Source: Lutibacter oceani (GTDB taxonomy: Bacteria > Bacteroidota > Bacteroidia > Flavobacteriales > Flavobacteriaceae). From it: a stretch of DNA of 64,000 nt. A program made the translations under genes and the position numbers. A model generated the notes under the pieces. That model made no database searches, had not been told where the DNA came from, and saw nothing but the letters and a program-made list of their open reading frames with translations. The stretch lies in contig NZ_QTTQ01000009.1 in assembly GCF_003384935.1 (NCBI RefSeq), forward strand, positions 186,001 to 250,000. The letters are read 5' to 3'. Position 1 is the stretch's first letter. Each line of letters begins with the position of its first letter. Positions 9,159-17,092 of the stretch are shown here, one piece after another.

Positions 9159-9842
9159 ATGAAGATTTCATTAAAACTATTTCTTGGTATTTTATTAATT
9201 GGTGTTATTTCAGTTAATTCATATTCACAAAACGACACAACAAAAATTAAAAAAATTGATAGTGAAATTAATAGCACTACAAGTACCAACCAATTAAAAG
9301 CCAAAACCCTTAATTCAACTGTAAATCCTAGTTCTCCAATTGACCTTAAAATTGAAAAACAATTGAATACGGAAGCAATTAATAAAAATTTAAATGCAAA
9401 TAAATCTAACTCCAACCAAAATTTCATGTTGGAGAATTTGCCTGAGGATAGTGATATTATTGGTAAAAAATATTGGAAAGGAAAGGATGTTACAAACGCA
9501 AAATTAAAAAGCAACTTTAGTTTAGGCACAGTAACCAGCCGCACAAAATCTGTAAAAATTGAATGTAGAGATTACAGCGCTATTGATGGAGACAGAATAA
9601 GAATTTACTTAAATGAACAAGTAATAAGTGATAATATTGGCTTAAAAGCAAACTATTATGTGTATTATATTAATTTAGAAAAAGGATATAATAGAATAGA
9701 TTTTCAAGCTTTAAATCAGGGTTTTTCAGGACCTAATACTGCCGAATTAGCTGTTTATGATGCAAATGGTAATCTTATTTCATCCAAAGAATGGAATCTA
9801 ACAACCGGTCAAACAGCTACCATTGGAATTATCCAACAATAA
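9159..9842 (+). CDS. Secreted protein of unknown function
   Basis: A 227-residue protein that I cannot assign to a named family. Residues 1-23 form a clear Sec signal peptide (hydrophobic core FLGILLIGVISV, then SYSQN). Residues 25-110 are Asn/Lys/Ser/Thr-rich and probably disordered. The C-terminal part, from about 125, looks like a compact beta-domain (VKIECRDYSAIDGDRIRIYL, GYNRIDFQALNQG). That pattern suggests a small beta-sandwich with a possible binding role. No T9SS C-terminal sorting domain is obvious. It has its own promoter-like element and is followed 9 bp later by the Nudix gene, so the two may be cotranscribed. Confidence 0.8.
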   Translation: MKISLKLFLGILLIGVISVNSYSQNDTTKIKKIDSEINSTTSTNQLKAKTLNSTVNPSSPIDLKIEKQLNTEAINKNLNANKSNSNQNFMLENLPEDSDIIGKKYWKGKDVTNAKLKSNFSLGTVTSRTKSVKIECRDYSAIDGDRIRIYLNEQVISDNIGLKANYYVYYINLEKGYNRIDFQALNQGFSGPNTAELAVYDANGNLISSKEWNLTTGQTATIGIIQQ

Positions 9843-9851
9843 CTAATAAAT

Positions 9852-10235
9852 ATGGTACTTGCTGCTTCTGGTATAATTTTAGAAAACAAAAAAATATTAT
9901 TACTTCAGCGTTCTAATTATACCGAAAATTATCCTGGCTTTTGGGGTTGTCCCGGAGGACGAGCAGAAAAAGGCGAAACGGCTCAAGAAAATGTGATTAG
10001 AGAAGTTAAGGAAGAGTGTAATTTAAATTTTTTACCTACCAAAATAATAAAAACTGGTATTTGGCAAGAACGAAAATATTATCGCTTTTTAGGAAATTGG
10101 TCTGGTAAAATAATAATTCAGGAAGAAGAAGTTAGTGATTATAATTGGTTTTCCTTTGAAAAGGCAATGCAACTTCAATTGTCTTTTGACTATAAAGAAA
10201 TATTAGAAATACTTTATAAAAACAAGTACCTCTAA
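9852..10235 (+). CDS. Nudix hydrolase
   Basis: A 127-residue hydrolase of nucleoside diphosphates linked to another group. The Nudix box is visible at about residues 38-59: GGRAEKGETAQENVIREVKE and then EC, with all the metal-binding glutamates in place and an Asn at the last glycine of the consensus (GX5EX7REUXEEXGU). The protein consists of a single domain, as in MutT-like housecleaning enzymes. The start follows 9 bp after the upstream stop codon. The substrate cannot be told from sequence. Confidence 0.9.
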   Translation: MVLAASGIILENKKILLLQRSNYTENYPGFWGCPGGRAEKGETAQENVIREVKEECNLNFLPTKIIKTGIWQERKYYRFLGNWSGKIIIQEEEVSDYNWFSFEKAMQLQLSFDYKEILEILYKNKYL

Positions 10236-10342
10236 AACGCTATTTTAACAATTTATTAATAATTATAAACCAAAGTTAATGTAACTTTTAGGTTTGAGAG
10301 GCGTCTTTAGTATAAGGCAATTAATAAAAAAACTAACCCAAA

Positions 10343-11245
10343 ATTAAAATTATTAATACAATTTATTCACATATTGTTCCTGAAGGCATAGAAAAAATTA
10401 GACTACAAGAATATGCTCCTAAGGTTTTTGAGGTTTATATTCCATCAAATAGTGGAGTTAAAAAAGCAATTAAACGCGGTTTAATTTTAGCAAATGGAGA
10501 AATTGCACAAACTGGTACTTGGGTAAATTCTGGGCAAGTTTTAGATTTAATTGAAGATCCAAGCATTCAACCAAAAGTATTTGAATACAACTTTGAAGTG
10601 CTTTTTGAAGATGAACATATTGCAGCTATAAATAAACCCGCTGGTATTACCGTAAGTGGTAATAAATTTAAAACAGTTGCAAATGCACTTCCTTTTAACT
10701 TAAAAAAAAGCAATGAACCTGATGCGCTTTTTGTACCAACTCCAGTTCACAGATTAGACAACCAAACCTCTGGAATTTTATTAATTGCCAAAACTAAAAC
10801 TGCGCAAATAGAGCTTGGAAATCAATTTACAAACAAAACCATTCAAAAAAATTATTGCACTATTGTTATTGGTGAAGTTTGTAAAAATAGAATGATAAAT
10901 TTACCGATAGAAAATAAACCTTCTGAAACTAATTTTGAAATAATAAAAGTAGTAAAGTCTTTGAAATATAACGATTTATCCTGCTTAAAAGTAACTCCAA
11001 AAACAGGAAGAACACATCAAATAAGAATTCACATGGCTTCCATTGGACATCCTATATTAGGAGATAAATTATATGGTAATGCACAAACAATTCATAAAGG
11101 GAAAGGTTTGTTTTTGTGCGCTTCTGAAATAAAATTTTTGCATCCAAAAACATTTCTACCAACTATAATAAAAATTGATGTTCCACATAAATTTAAATCA
11201 TTATTAGTAAGAGAAAAAAGACGCTGGAATACCTATAATGTTTAA
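10343..11245 (+). CDS. RluA-family pseudouridine synthase, probable ATT start codon
   Basis: Isomerises uridine to pseudouridine in RNA. The catalytic motif HRLDNQTSGILLIAKT holds the essential Asp, and a second family block, TGRTHQIRIHMASIGHPILGD, follows. The open frame runs from just after a stop at 10334. Its N-terminal part reads naturally as an S4-like RNA-binding segment (VPEGIEKIRLQEYAPKVF, GVKKAIKRGLILANGE), yet it has no ATG, GTG or TTG before 10598, where a start would delete this segment. The codon at 10343 is ATT followed by KIINT, which fits the expected N-terminus. I therefore annotate a 300-residue protein from ATT; a sequencing error or another rare start remains possible. 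Confidence 0.8.
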   Translation: MKIINTIYSHIVPEGIEKIRLQEYAPKVFEVYIPSNSGVKKAIKRGLILANGEIAQTGTWVNSGQVLDLIEDPSIQPKVFEYNFEVLFEDEHIAAINKPAGITVSGNKFKTVANALPFNLKKSNEPDALFVPTPVHRLDNQTSGILLIAKTKTAQIELGNQFTNKTIQKNYCTIVIGEVCKNRMINLPIENKPSETNFEIIKVVKSLKYNDLSCLKVTPKTGRTHQIRIHMASIGHPILGDKLYGNAQTIHKGKGLFLCASEIKFLHPKTFLPTIIKIDVPHKFKSLLVREKRRWNTYNV

Positions 11246-11260
11246 TTTTTGATTATAAAA

Positions 11261-12049
11261 TTAAGAAAACAATTCATTCAACAATTTAGCTAAACGAATT
11301 CCACCTTTTTGTAATTGAGAACGCACCAATCCAAAGTTTTCATACATATAATTATATCGTAAATTCTCTCCAATTTCAGCAGATTCATAAGCTTTAATGG
11401 CGAATGTTTGTGTCTCATTTACCCAATCTTCAATGGTTCCATTTTGTAAATACTTAACTTGTTCTTTTGTAATTTTATCTGCATTTTCAGCCAATTCAGT
11501 ATAAGTCATATTATAATGATTTATCATTTTAGAATCCCAAACCGAATGTAAATTTGTACCGTTATCAAACCACTGTAATTGAAAGGTATTTCCCCCCTTA
11601 TCTTCTTTTCTACCAACATGCATTGGCTGATGTAAATCACCCATTAAATGCACCAATAGTTTTAAATAAAATGCCTTGTCTTCCTTGTTTGTATTTACAT
11701 TTAAAATAACTTCCTTACATTTTTTAATTCCTGTTACTAAATCTCCATCCTTATTTTTTTCAGAATCCTGGTAACTAACTCCAAAAGGCATATTTACAAA
11801 ATGCCAAGTATAAAATTCTCTGTAACGCTTGTCAGACTTAATATCATCTCCAAATGTTGAAACCAATGCTAAACTTTGTCCGTTTAACAATTCAGCAATT
11901 TTACGTTTTGTTTTCACTTTTAAATAGTCTTCGGCAATTTTACCAATGGTCCTATGCCCTGTTGCTCCCCAATCTGGACTAGTTGCATTTACTGTTGAAA
12001 AAGTAACTAAAAAAGCTAATACTATATAAATTGTCTTACCTGATTTCAT
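11261..12049 (-). CDS. S1/P1 family zinc nuclease, secreted
   Basis: A 262-residue exported nuclease acting on single-stranded DNA/RNA and 3'-nucleotides. A signal peptide (residues 1-22) ends just before SPDWGATGHRTIGKIAE; in this family the tryptophan close to the mature N-terminus and the following His are zinc ligands. Further ligands are visible in HFVNMPFG, LVHLMGDLHQPMHVGRKEDKGGN and LHSVWDSKMI. It is convergent with the pseudouridine synthase, with only 15 bp between the stops. It probably scavenges nucleotides or phosphate in the periplasm or outside the cell. Confidence 0.92.
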   Translation of the reverse strand: MKSGKTIYIVLAFLVTFSTVNATSPDWGATGHRTIGKIAEDYLKVKTKRKIAELLNGQSLALVSTFGDDIKSDKRYREFYTWHFVNMPFGVSYQDSEKNKDGDLVTGIKKCKEVILNVNTNKEDKAFYLKLLVHLMGDLHQPMHVGRKEDKGGNTFQLQWFDNGTNLHSVWDSKMINHYNMTYTELAENADKITKEQVKYLQNGTIEDWVNETQTFAIKAYESAEIGENLRYNYMYENFGLVRSQLQKGGIRLAKLLNELFS

Positions 12050-12163
12050 TTTAAAATATTTTCATCAAAGGTAAAAAGAAAGTTTGTTAAAATATTTGTA
12101 AAATATAAAAATTATTTTATATCTTTATGATATCATTTTAATATCATTATAAATTCAAAAATC

Positions 12164-13024
12164 ATGACACAAGAAAAAATTATAAAAGTATCAAATGGTT
12201 ATTTTATGCTTTTTATGTTACTGCTTTTAATTGCCGCTAGTATTTTTAGCTTAGTAAACTCTGCTATTGCATTTTTTATACCTCTGGTAATATTTACAAT
12301 TATTATTATTCCAGGTTTCTTTTTAGTAAATCCAAATACATCAAAAGTAATTTTACTTTTTGGTAAGTATATTGGTACCGTAAAAGAAAATGGTTTTTAT
12401 TGGGCAAATCCATTTTATAAAAAAAGAGGAATTTCTCTAAGGGCAAGTAATTTTGATAGCGAACGTGTTAAAGTAAATGACAAACTTGGAAACCCAATTA
12501 TGATTAGTACAATTTTGGTTTGGAAAGTAAAGGACACTTTTAAAGCAGCTTTTGATGTGGATAATTACGAAAATTTTGTGCGTGTACAATCTGATGCTGC
12601 AGTTAGAAAATTAGCTAGTTTATATCCTTATGATAATTTTGAAGATGATGGCCAAGCTGAAGAAATAACTTTAAGAGCAAGTGTAAATGAAGTAAGTGAA
12701 GCTCTAGAACAAGAATTATCTGAACGTTTAGATATGGCAGGAATTGAAGTATTGGAAGCGCGTATTGGCTATTTGGCTTATGCTCAAGAAATTGCAAATG
12801 CTATGTTAAAACGTCAACAGGCAACTGCAATAATTGCTGCGCGTCATAAAATAGTTGAAGGTGCAGTAAGTATGGTTGAAATGGCTATTGATAAATTAGG
12901 AAAGCACAATATTGTAGAATTAGATGAAGAACGAAAAGCCGCTATGGTCAGCAATTTAATGGTAGTTCTTTGTTCTGATAAAGACACTACTCCTATTGTA
13001 AATACAGGAACTTTAAATCATTAA
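12164..13024 (+). CDS. SPFH/band 7 domain membrane protein
   Basis: A 286-residue SPFH (stomatin/prohibitin-like) protein. Two hydrophobic segments (about residues 13-35 and 38-55) anchor it, followed by SKVILLFGKYIGTVKENGFYWANPF, the start of the band 7 domain. The helical part after residue 150 contains the usual AxxAE-like and QQATAIIAARHKIVEGAV segments that drive oligomerisation. These proteins scaffold membrane microdomains. It heads a compact operon of very small genes, and the next reading frame begins 2 bp after its stop. Confidence 0.9.
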   Translation: MTQEKIIKVSNGYFMLFMLLLLIAASIFSLVNSAIAFFIPLVIFTIIIIPGFFLVNPNTSKVILLFGKYIGTVKENGFYWANPFYKKRGISLRASNFDSERVKVNDKLGNPIMISTILVWKVKDTFKAAFDVDNYENFVRVQSDAAVRKLASLYPYDNFEDDGQAEEITLRASVNEVSEALEQELSERLDMAGIEVLEARIGYLAYAQEIANAMLKRQQATAIIAARHKIVEGAVSMVEMAIDKLGKHNIVELDEERKAAMVSNLMVVLCSDKDTTPIVNTGTLNH

Positions 13025-13025
13025 A

Positions 13026-13094
13026 ATGGTTACATTTCTAGTTTACTTAACCCTCTTAATTTGCAACTTATTTTATTTTCTTTTCACTTTATAA
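13026..13094 (+). CDS. Possible 22-residue membrane micropeptide
   Basis: ATG at 13026 to TAA at 13092-13094 encodes 22 residues that are almost all hydrophobic (MVTFLVYLTLLICNLFYF...), enough for one membrane span. It starts one base after the SPFH stop and ends 13 bp before the DUF4177-like gene, so it fills the gap exactly. Tight packing and composition support it, but a frame this short can arise by chance, and no homology can be judged. Confidence 0.35.
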   Translation: MVTFLVYLTLLICNLFYFLFTL

Positions 13095-13107
13095 AAAACC
13101 CAACATT

Positions 13108-13272
13108 ATGAAAGAATACAAAGTTATTAAAAAGAATTTTTGGAAAAAAGATGCTGTTTTTGAGGATGTTTTAAATCAATTTTCAAGAGAAGGATGGGAA
13201 GTTAAAAGTGCAATTGCAAACGGACATGGTGATTTCTCTAAAGTTATTTTAGAAAGAGAAAAAAATAGGTAA
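13108..13272 (+). CDS. DUF4177-like small protein
   Basis: A 54-residue cytoplasmic protein, MKEYKVIKKNFWKKD..., with the REGWEVKSAI segment and a C-terminal VILERE strand characteristic of the small DUF4177 family, whose role is not known. The stop codon TAA overlaps the next gene's ATG by one base, showing translational coupling inside the SPFH-led operon. Recognition rests on the EYKV...REGWE pattern. Confidence 0.7.
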   Translation: MKEYKVIKKNFWKKDAVFEDVLNQFSREGWEVKSAIANGHGDFSKVILEREKNR

Positions 13273-13424
13273 TGGATAAATTAAGTAAATCTTCAAAAGG
13301 AATAGCTATTGGAATTGCAATTGGAACGGCTTTAGGAATTGCTTTAAACAATATTGCATTAGGTGTTGGTGTAGGAATTGTTTTTTCAGCAGCTTTTGCT
13401 AATCAATCTAAAAATAAAAACTAA
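13272..13424 (+). CDS. Small glycine-zipper-like membrane protein
   Basis: A 50-residue protein with an uninterrupted hydrophobic stretch rich in small residues, SKGIAIGIAIGTALGIALNN followed by IALGVGVGIVFSAAFA. Spaced glycines as in glycine zippers favour close helix packing in membranes. Its start overlaps the preceding stop by one base. No family name can be given; membership in the SPFH operon suggests a membrane-associated role. Confidence 0.65.
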   Translation: MDKLSKSSKGIAIGIAIGTALGIALNNIALGVGVGIVFSAAFANQSKNKN

Positions 13425-13444
13425 ATTCTTAATCATTTTATCTT

Positions 13445-13636
13445 ATGAAAGTTTTTACTGAAGACCAAAATTTTAATCAATCCATAGTTTATATTGGTAT
13501 ATCCATTAGTTTAATAGCTGTAATTTTTTCAACATTAAATGAATGGAAAAAAATACTAATTGGAACTCAAAAAAAAGCAGCGCTTGAAAGAGTTTTAAAC
13601 ACTTACAAACATAAATTTTTACATAATGAAATCTAA
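13445..13636 (+). CDS. Small single-span membrane protein
   Basis: A 63-residue protein with one hydrophobic segment at about residues 14-30 (IVYIGISISLIAVIFSTL) followed by a basic tail (KKAALERVLNTYKHKF). It lies 20 bp after the glycine-zipper-like gene, and its last 11 bp overlap the start of the hydrolase gene, which supports its being translated. I do not recognise a family. Confidence 0.6.
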   Translation: MKVFTEDQNFNQSIVYIGISISLIAVIFSTLNEWKKILIGTQKKAALERVLNTYKHKFLHNEI

Positions 13637-14573
13637 AATATGTTCATTTTTTATCATTCTCATTTCAACTTTTGCAGTTTCACAGGAAATAAAATTCAGC
13701 GAGTTAGAGTTAAGTATTCCAACAAATTCAACAACAATTAACGGAACACTTTTATCAATAAATTCAGAAGTAAAAGCTCCGTTACTAATTTTAATTCCAG
13801 GCTCTGGACCAACTGATAGAAATGGAAATAGTACAATGTCTAAAAATAATTCGATAAAATTTTTAGCAGAAGATTTAGCAAAGGAAAACATAGCTACTTT
13901 TAGATTTGATAAAAGTGTACTTTCCTTCACAAAAGAGGATACAAAAAAAATTGACTCACTTACTTTTGAAGTCTTTATAAATGAAGCTGAAAGTGTGATT
14001 GATTATTTTATAAAAACTGATAATTACTCTAATATAGTGGTTGCAGGACATAGCCAAGGAAGCTTGGTTGGTATGATTGCTGCCAAAAAAAAAGCGAATG
14101 GGTTTGTTTCTTTAGAAGGAGCAGGAAGATCTATAGATGAAATATTAATTGAACAAATTGGATTACAAGCACCCTTTTTAAAAGATGAAACAGTAAAAAT
14201 ATTAAATGAACTAAAAATTGGAAATACTGTAGAAGAATTTAATCCAATGTTAATTTCTTTATTTAATAAGCAAGTTCAACCCTTTTTAATTTCTTGGATA
14301 AAATACAATCCACAAGCTGAAATTGCTAAATTAAAAATTCCAATTTTAATTATTAATGGTTCTAAAGATATTCAAACCAAAAATATAGATGCCGAATTAC
14401 TGCATAAATCAAATGAAAATTCTCAATTAGAAATTATTGAAAATATGAATCATATTTTTAAGGAAATTAAAGGTGATTTAACTGAAAATATGCAATCCTA
14501 TAACAACCCTGAACTCCCTGTTATGAAGGAACTTTCAAATATAATAACCACCTTTGTAAAAGATTTAAAATAA
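13626..14573 (+). CDS. Secreted alpha/beta hydrolase
   Basis: A 315-residue alpha/beta-hydrolase-fold esterase- or peptidase-like protein. A signal peptide covers about residues 1-19 (FFIILISTFAVSQ). The oxyanion-hole strand LLILIPGSGPTDRNGN precedes the nucleophile elbow AGHSQGSLVGM, and the acid and His are likely in INGSKDIQT and NMNHIFKEI. Substrates are unknown. It overlaps the small membrane gene upstream and is followed 3 bp later by the ribbon-helix-helix gene, so it belongs to the same operon. Confidence 0.88.
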   Translation: MKSKICSFFIILISTFAVSQEIKFSELELSIPTNSTTINGTLLSINSEVKAPLLILIPGSGPTDRNGNSTMSKNNSIKFLAEDLAKENIATFRFDKSVLSFTKEDTKKIDSLTFEVFINEAESVIDYFIKTDNYSNIVVAGHSQGSLVGMIAAKKKANGFVSLEGAGRSIDEILIEQIGLQAPFLKDETVKILNELKIGNTVEEFNPMLISLFNKQVQPFLISWIKYNPQAEIAKLKIPILIINGSKDIQTKNIDAELLHKSNENSQLEIIENMNHIFKEIKGDLTENMQSYNNPELPVMKELSNIITTFVKDLK

Positions 14574-14576
14574 ATT

Positions 14577-14753
14577 ATGTCTAAGAAAAAAGCATTTGCA
14601 TTACGAATTAATGAAGACATGCTCAAAGCAATTGAGAAATGGGCTGCAGATGAATTTCGTTCAACTAACGGACAGTTAGAATGGATGCTAAATAAATGCT
14701 TAAAAGACGCAAAACGAGCTCCAAAAAAAAATAATTCAGAAAATAATGTTTAG
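14577..14753 (+). CDS. Arc-like ribbon-helix-helix protein
   Basis: A 58-residue protein whose first residues, KKKAFALRINEDMLKAIEKW, form the beta strand plus first helix expected of a ribbon-helix-helix (Arc/MetJ) DNA-binding protein. The second helix is NGQLEWMLNKCL. A basic tail follows. Similar genes occur next to SPFH genes in other bacteria as far as I know, and this one is in the same unit. It overlaps the start of galM by 8 bp. It may regulate its own operon, which is inference. Confidence 0.75.
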   Translation: MSKKKAFALRINEDMLKAIEKWAADEFRSTNGQLEWMLNKCLKDAKRAPKKNNSENNV

Positions 14754-15666
14754 TATAACAACTAAGGAGAACAAAAACCCGCTTCTTAATGAAGTAATTG
14801 TTTCAAATAAAAAATTAAATTTTAAAAGTATAATCTATCCAAATTTAGGAGCTTCATTGCAAAAAGTAATAATTAATGGCATTGAATTGATTGATGGTAT
14901 AACTCCAAACGAAATTGGTCTCAACACCTATAAAAACAAATACAATTCGGCTGTTTTATTTCCTTTTCCCAATAGAATTGAAAACGGAACTTATAAATTT
15001 GAAAATAATACATATCAACTTGATATAAATGAAACCGCTTTAAATAATAGTCTTCATGGTCATGTTTTTGACAAAAGTTTTACTATTAAAGAAAAATCTA
15101 CTTCAGAAAATAATGCCAAAGTAACCTTTAGCTATACAAATACTAAAACAGCTAAAGGATTTCCGTTTTTATACACTTTTGATATTACCTATACATTTAC
15201 AAATAATAAAATTAGCTTGGATTTTGATGTGAAAAATATTGGAACAAATCCATTTCCTTTTGGAATTGGATGGCACCCTTATTTTAAGGTAAAAAATTTG
15301 AGTGAAAGTGTTTTGGATTTTGAAGCTGAAAAACAATACTTGGTAAATAAAAATATGATTCCTACTGAAGAAACTTCATTAATATTTAAAACACCTTTAA
15401 AAATTAACGATACATTTTTAGATGATTGTTTTATAACCAAAAATTCACAATCATATTTTAAAACAAGTGATTATAAAATAAATATAGAATTTTCATCAGA
15501 AAGCCCTAACAGTTTTTTACAAGTGTATACGCCAGACACTAGAGATTGCATTGCTATTGAACCTATGACTTGTGCTCCAAATAGCTTCAATAACAAAAAA
15601 GGATTACTAACCTTAAATGCCGGTGAAAAATATAATTGGCAAGTAGATTTAAAATATGCTCTTTAA
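14746..15666 (+). CDS. Aldose 1-epimerase family protein
   Basis: A 306-residue galactose-mutarotase-fold protein that interconverts sugar anomers. The active-site pattern is visible: NSLHGHVFDKSF, GIGWHPYFKV and a late glutamate in CIAIEPMTCAPNSFN. No signal peptide is present, so it should act in the cytoplasm. Its ATG lies inside the end of the RHH gene. Whether it is a true GalM or acts on another hexose cannot be told. Confidence 0.88.
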   Translation: MFSITTKENKNPLLNEVIVSNKKLNFKSIIYPNLGASLQKVIINGIELIDGITPNEIGLNTYKNKYNSAVLFPFPNRIENGTYKFENNTYQLDINETALNNSLHGHVFDKSFTIKEKSTSENNAKVTFSYTNTKTAKGFPFLYTFDITYTFTNNKISLDFDVKNIGTNPFPFGIGWHPYFKVKNLSESVLDFEAEKQYLVNKNMIPTEETSLIFKTPLKINDTFLDDCFITKNSQSYFKTSDYKINIEFSSESPNSFLQVYTPDTRDCIAIEPMTCAPNSFNNKKGLLTLNAGEKYNWQVDLKYAL

Positions 15667-15722
15667 ATTAAATTACTGGAAGTTTGTATAAAATTCAAAA
15701 AAATAATAATTGTAAGAAATCT

Positions 15723-16280
15723 CTAATTAGCTATCTTTTTAATTTCTTTTGCAGGATTTCCAGCAACAAAAACATTATCAGAAACATTTTTAGTAACTAC
15801 AGCTCCTGCTCCAATTACTACTCCGTTTCCAATGGTTACACCTGGACAAATTATTGCTCCTCCGCCAATCCAAACATCATTTCCTATTTTAATTGGCTTC
15901 GCAAATTCTAACATAGTAGCTCTTTCTTTTGCATTTATTGGATGCGTAGCTGTGTAAATTTGAACATTTGGTCCTATTAACACATTGTTTCCAATTTCAA
16001 CTGGCATAACATCGAGAATACAACAATTAAAATTAAAAAAAACATTGTCTCCTAAACTAATATTATAACCATAATCACAATAAAATGGTGGCTCAATCCA
16101 TAAAGAATCGCCAACCTCACCAAATAATTCATAAAAAAGTTTATTTCTTTCTTCCTTATTAGCATCCCCAATTGAATTAATTTTCTGAAATAATAAACGT
16201 GCATTATGCCTTTCTAATGAAAGCTCAGCATCACTTGCATTATACAATTTTCCTGAAAGCATTTTCTCCTTCTCTGTCAT
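15723..16280 (-). CDS. Maltose/galactoside O-acetyltransferase family protein
   Basis: A 185-residue left-handed beta-helix acetyltransferase. The Maa N-terminal domain (MTEKEKMLSGKLYNASDAEL) is followed by hexapeptide repeats such as VLIGPNVQIYT, PIKIGNDVWIGGGAIICPGV and TIGNGVVIGAGAVV. The probable catalytic His lies in ATHPI. It transfers acetyl from acetyl-CoA to a sugar. The gene ends 56 bp after the convergent galM stop, and the next minus-strand gene upstream ends 9 bp before its start. Confidence 0.92.
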   Translation of the reverse strand: MTEKEKMLSGKLYNASDAELSLERHNARLLFQKINSIGDANKEERNKLFYELFGEVGDSLWIEPPFYCDYGYNISLGDNVFFNFNCCILDVMPVEIGNNVLIGPNVQIYTATHPINAKERATMLEFAKPIKIGNDVWIGGGAIICPGVTIGNGVVIGAGAVVTKNVSDNVFVAGNPAKEIKKIAN

Positions 16281-16289
16281 ATATAATAT

Positions 16290-17090
16290 TTATTCAGATA
16301 AAATTAATGTTTGTCCAATACTAATATCATTAGAATTTAAGCCATTTAACTTTTTAAGTTCATCAACAGATAATCCATATTTTCTCGAAATTGAATACAA
16401 TGTATCCCCTTTTATTACAATATGATTAAAAGTATTAGCATCTGGAACAATTTCAAATGGTTTCCCTAAAACTTCTGTATCATATTTATGCAAATCATAT
16501 TTTTCAATAAGCGCAATTAACTTTGCAGGATAACGCCTATCTGTGGCATAACCTGCTTCACTTAATCCTTTTGCCCATTTTACATAATCTCCTTTTTTAA
16601 ACTTGAATAACTTTGAATACCTTGAGCGACTTGTTAAAAACAAAGAGTGGTCTCTAAATGAATTTGCAGGATCATCATAAACTCTAAAACACTCCCCTTT
16701 TTCATCATCATCGTGATAAATTTTTCCACCTTCCCAACCTTTGTGGCATTTAATACCGAAATGATTGTTAGAATTTTTTGTTAATTGACTATTTCCACTT
16801 GAAGATTCTAAAATACCTTGCGCCAAGGTAATACTTGCAGGAATTTCATAAACTCGCATTTCATTCATAGCAGCATCTTTAAATGTTTCTATATAAGCTA
16901 AAGTGGTGTTTTTAATAGTTGAGTTGCCTGCTGTAGTATTTGAAATTGAATTGGATAGTGTATCTTTTGAAGATTTAATAACCATTTCTTTACGAATATT
17001 TTCAGCTTTTTCAGCAAGTTTCTTTTTCGATTTACAACTTACCAATAAGCTAATTGTAAACACTCCAATTAAAAAATACTTTAACTTCAT
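16290..17090 (-). CDS. Glucosaminidase-domain lipoprotein with LysM
   Basis: A 266-residue peptidoglycan hydrolase. The signal peptide ends in a lipobox with Cys19 (ISLLVSC). Residues 65-205 form a FlgJ/GH73-like N-acetylglucosaminidase domain, with ITLAQGILESSSGNSQLT holding the probable catalytic Glu and NNHFGIKC following. One LysM repeat ends the protein (HIVIKGDTLYSISRKYGLS, GLNSNDISIGQTLIL). It probably works at the inner face of the outer membrane in wall turnover. It is just 2 bp from the end of the PLP enzyme gene, so the two are likely cotranscribed. Confidence 0.92.
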   Translation of the reverse strand: MKLKYFLIGVFTISLLVSCKSKKKLAEKAENIRKEMVIKSSKDTLSNSISNTTAGNSTIKNTTLAYIETFKDAAMNEMRVYEIPASITLAQGILESSSGNSQLTKNSNNHFGIKCHKGWEGGKIYHDDDEKGECFRVYDDPANSFRDHSLFLTSRSRYSKLFKFKKGDYVKWAKGLSEAGYATDRRYPAKLIALIEKYDLHKYDTEVLGKPFEIVPDANTFNHIVIKGDTLYSISRKYGLSVDELKKLNGLNSNDISIGQTLILSE

Positions 17091-17092
17091 AA

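Noticed and set aside
15684-15911. Plus-strand frame of 75 codons opposite the acetyltransferase gene
   Set aside because: It is antisense to clear hexapeptide-repeat coding sequence and has a Ser/Asn/Tyr-heavy composition.
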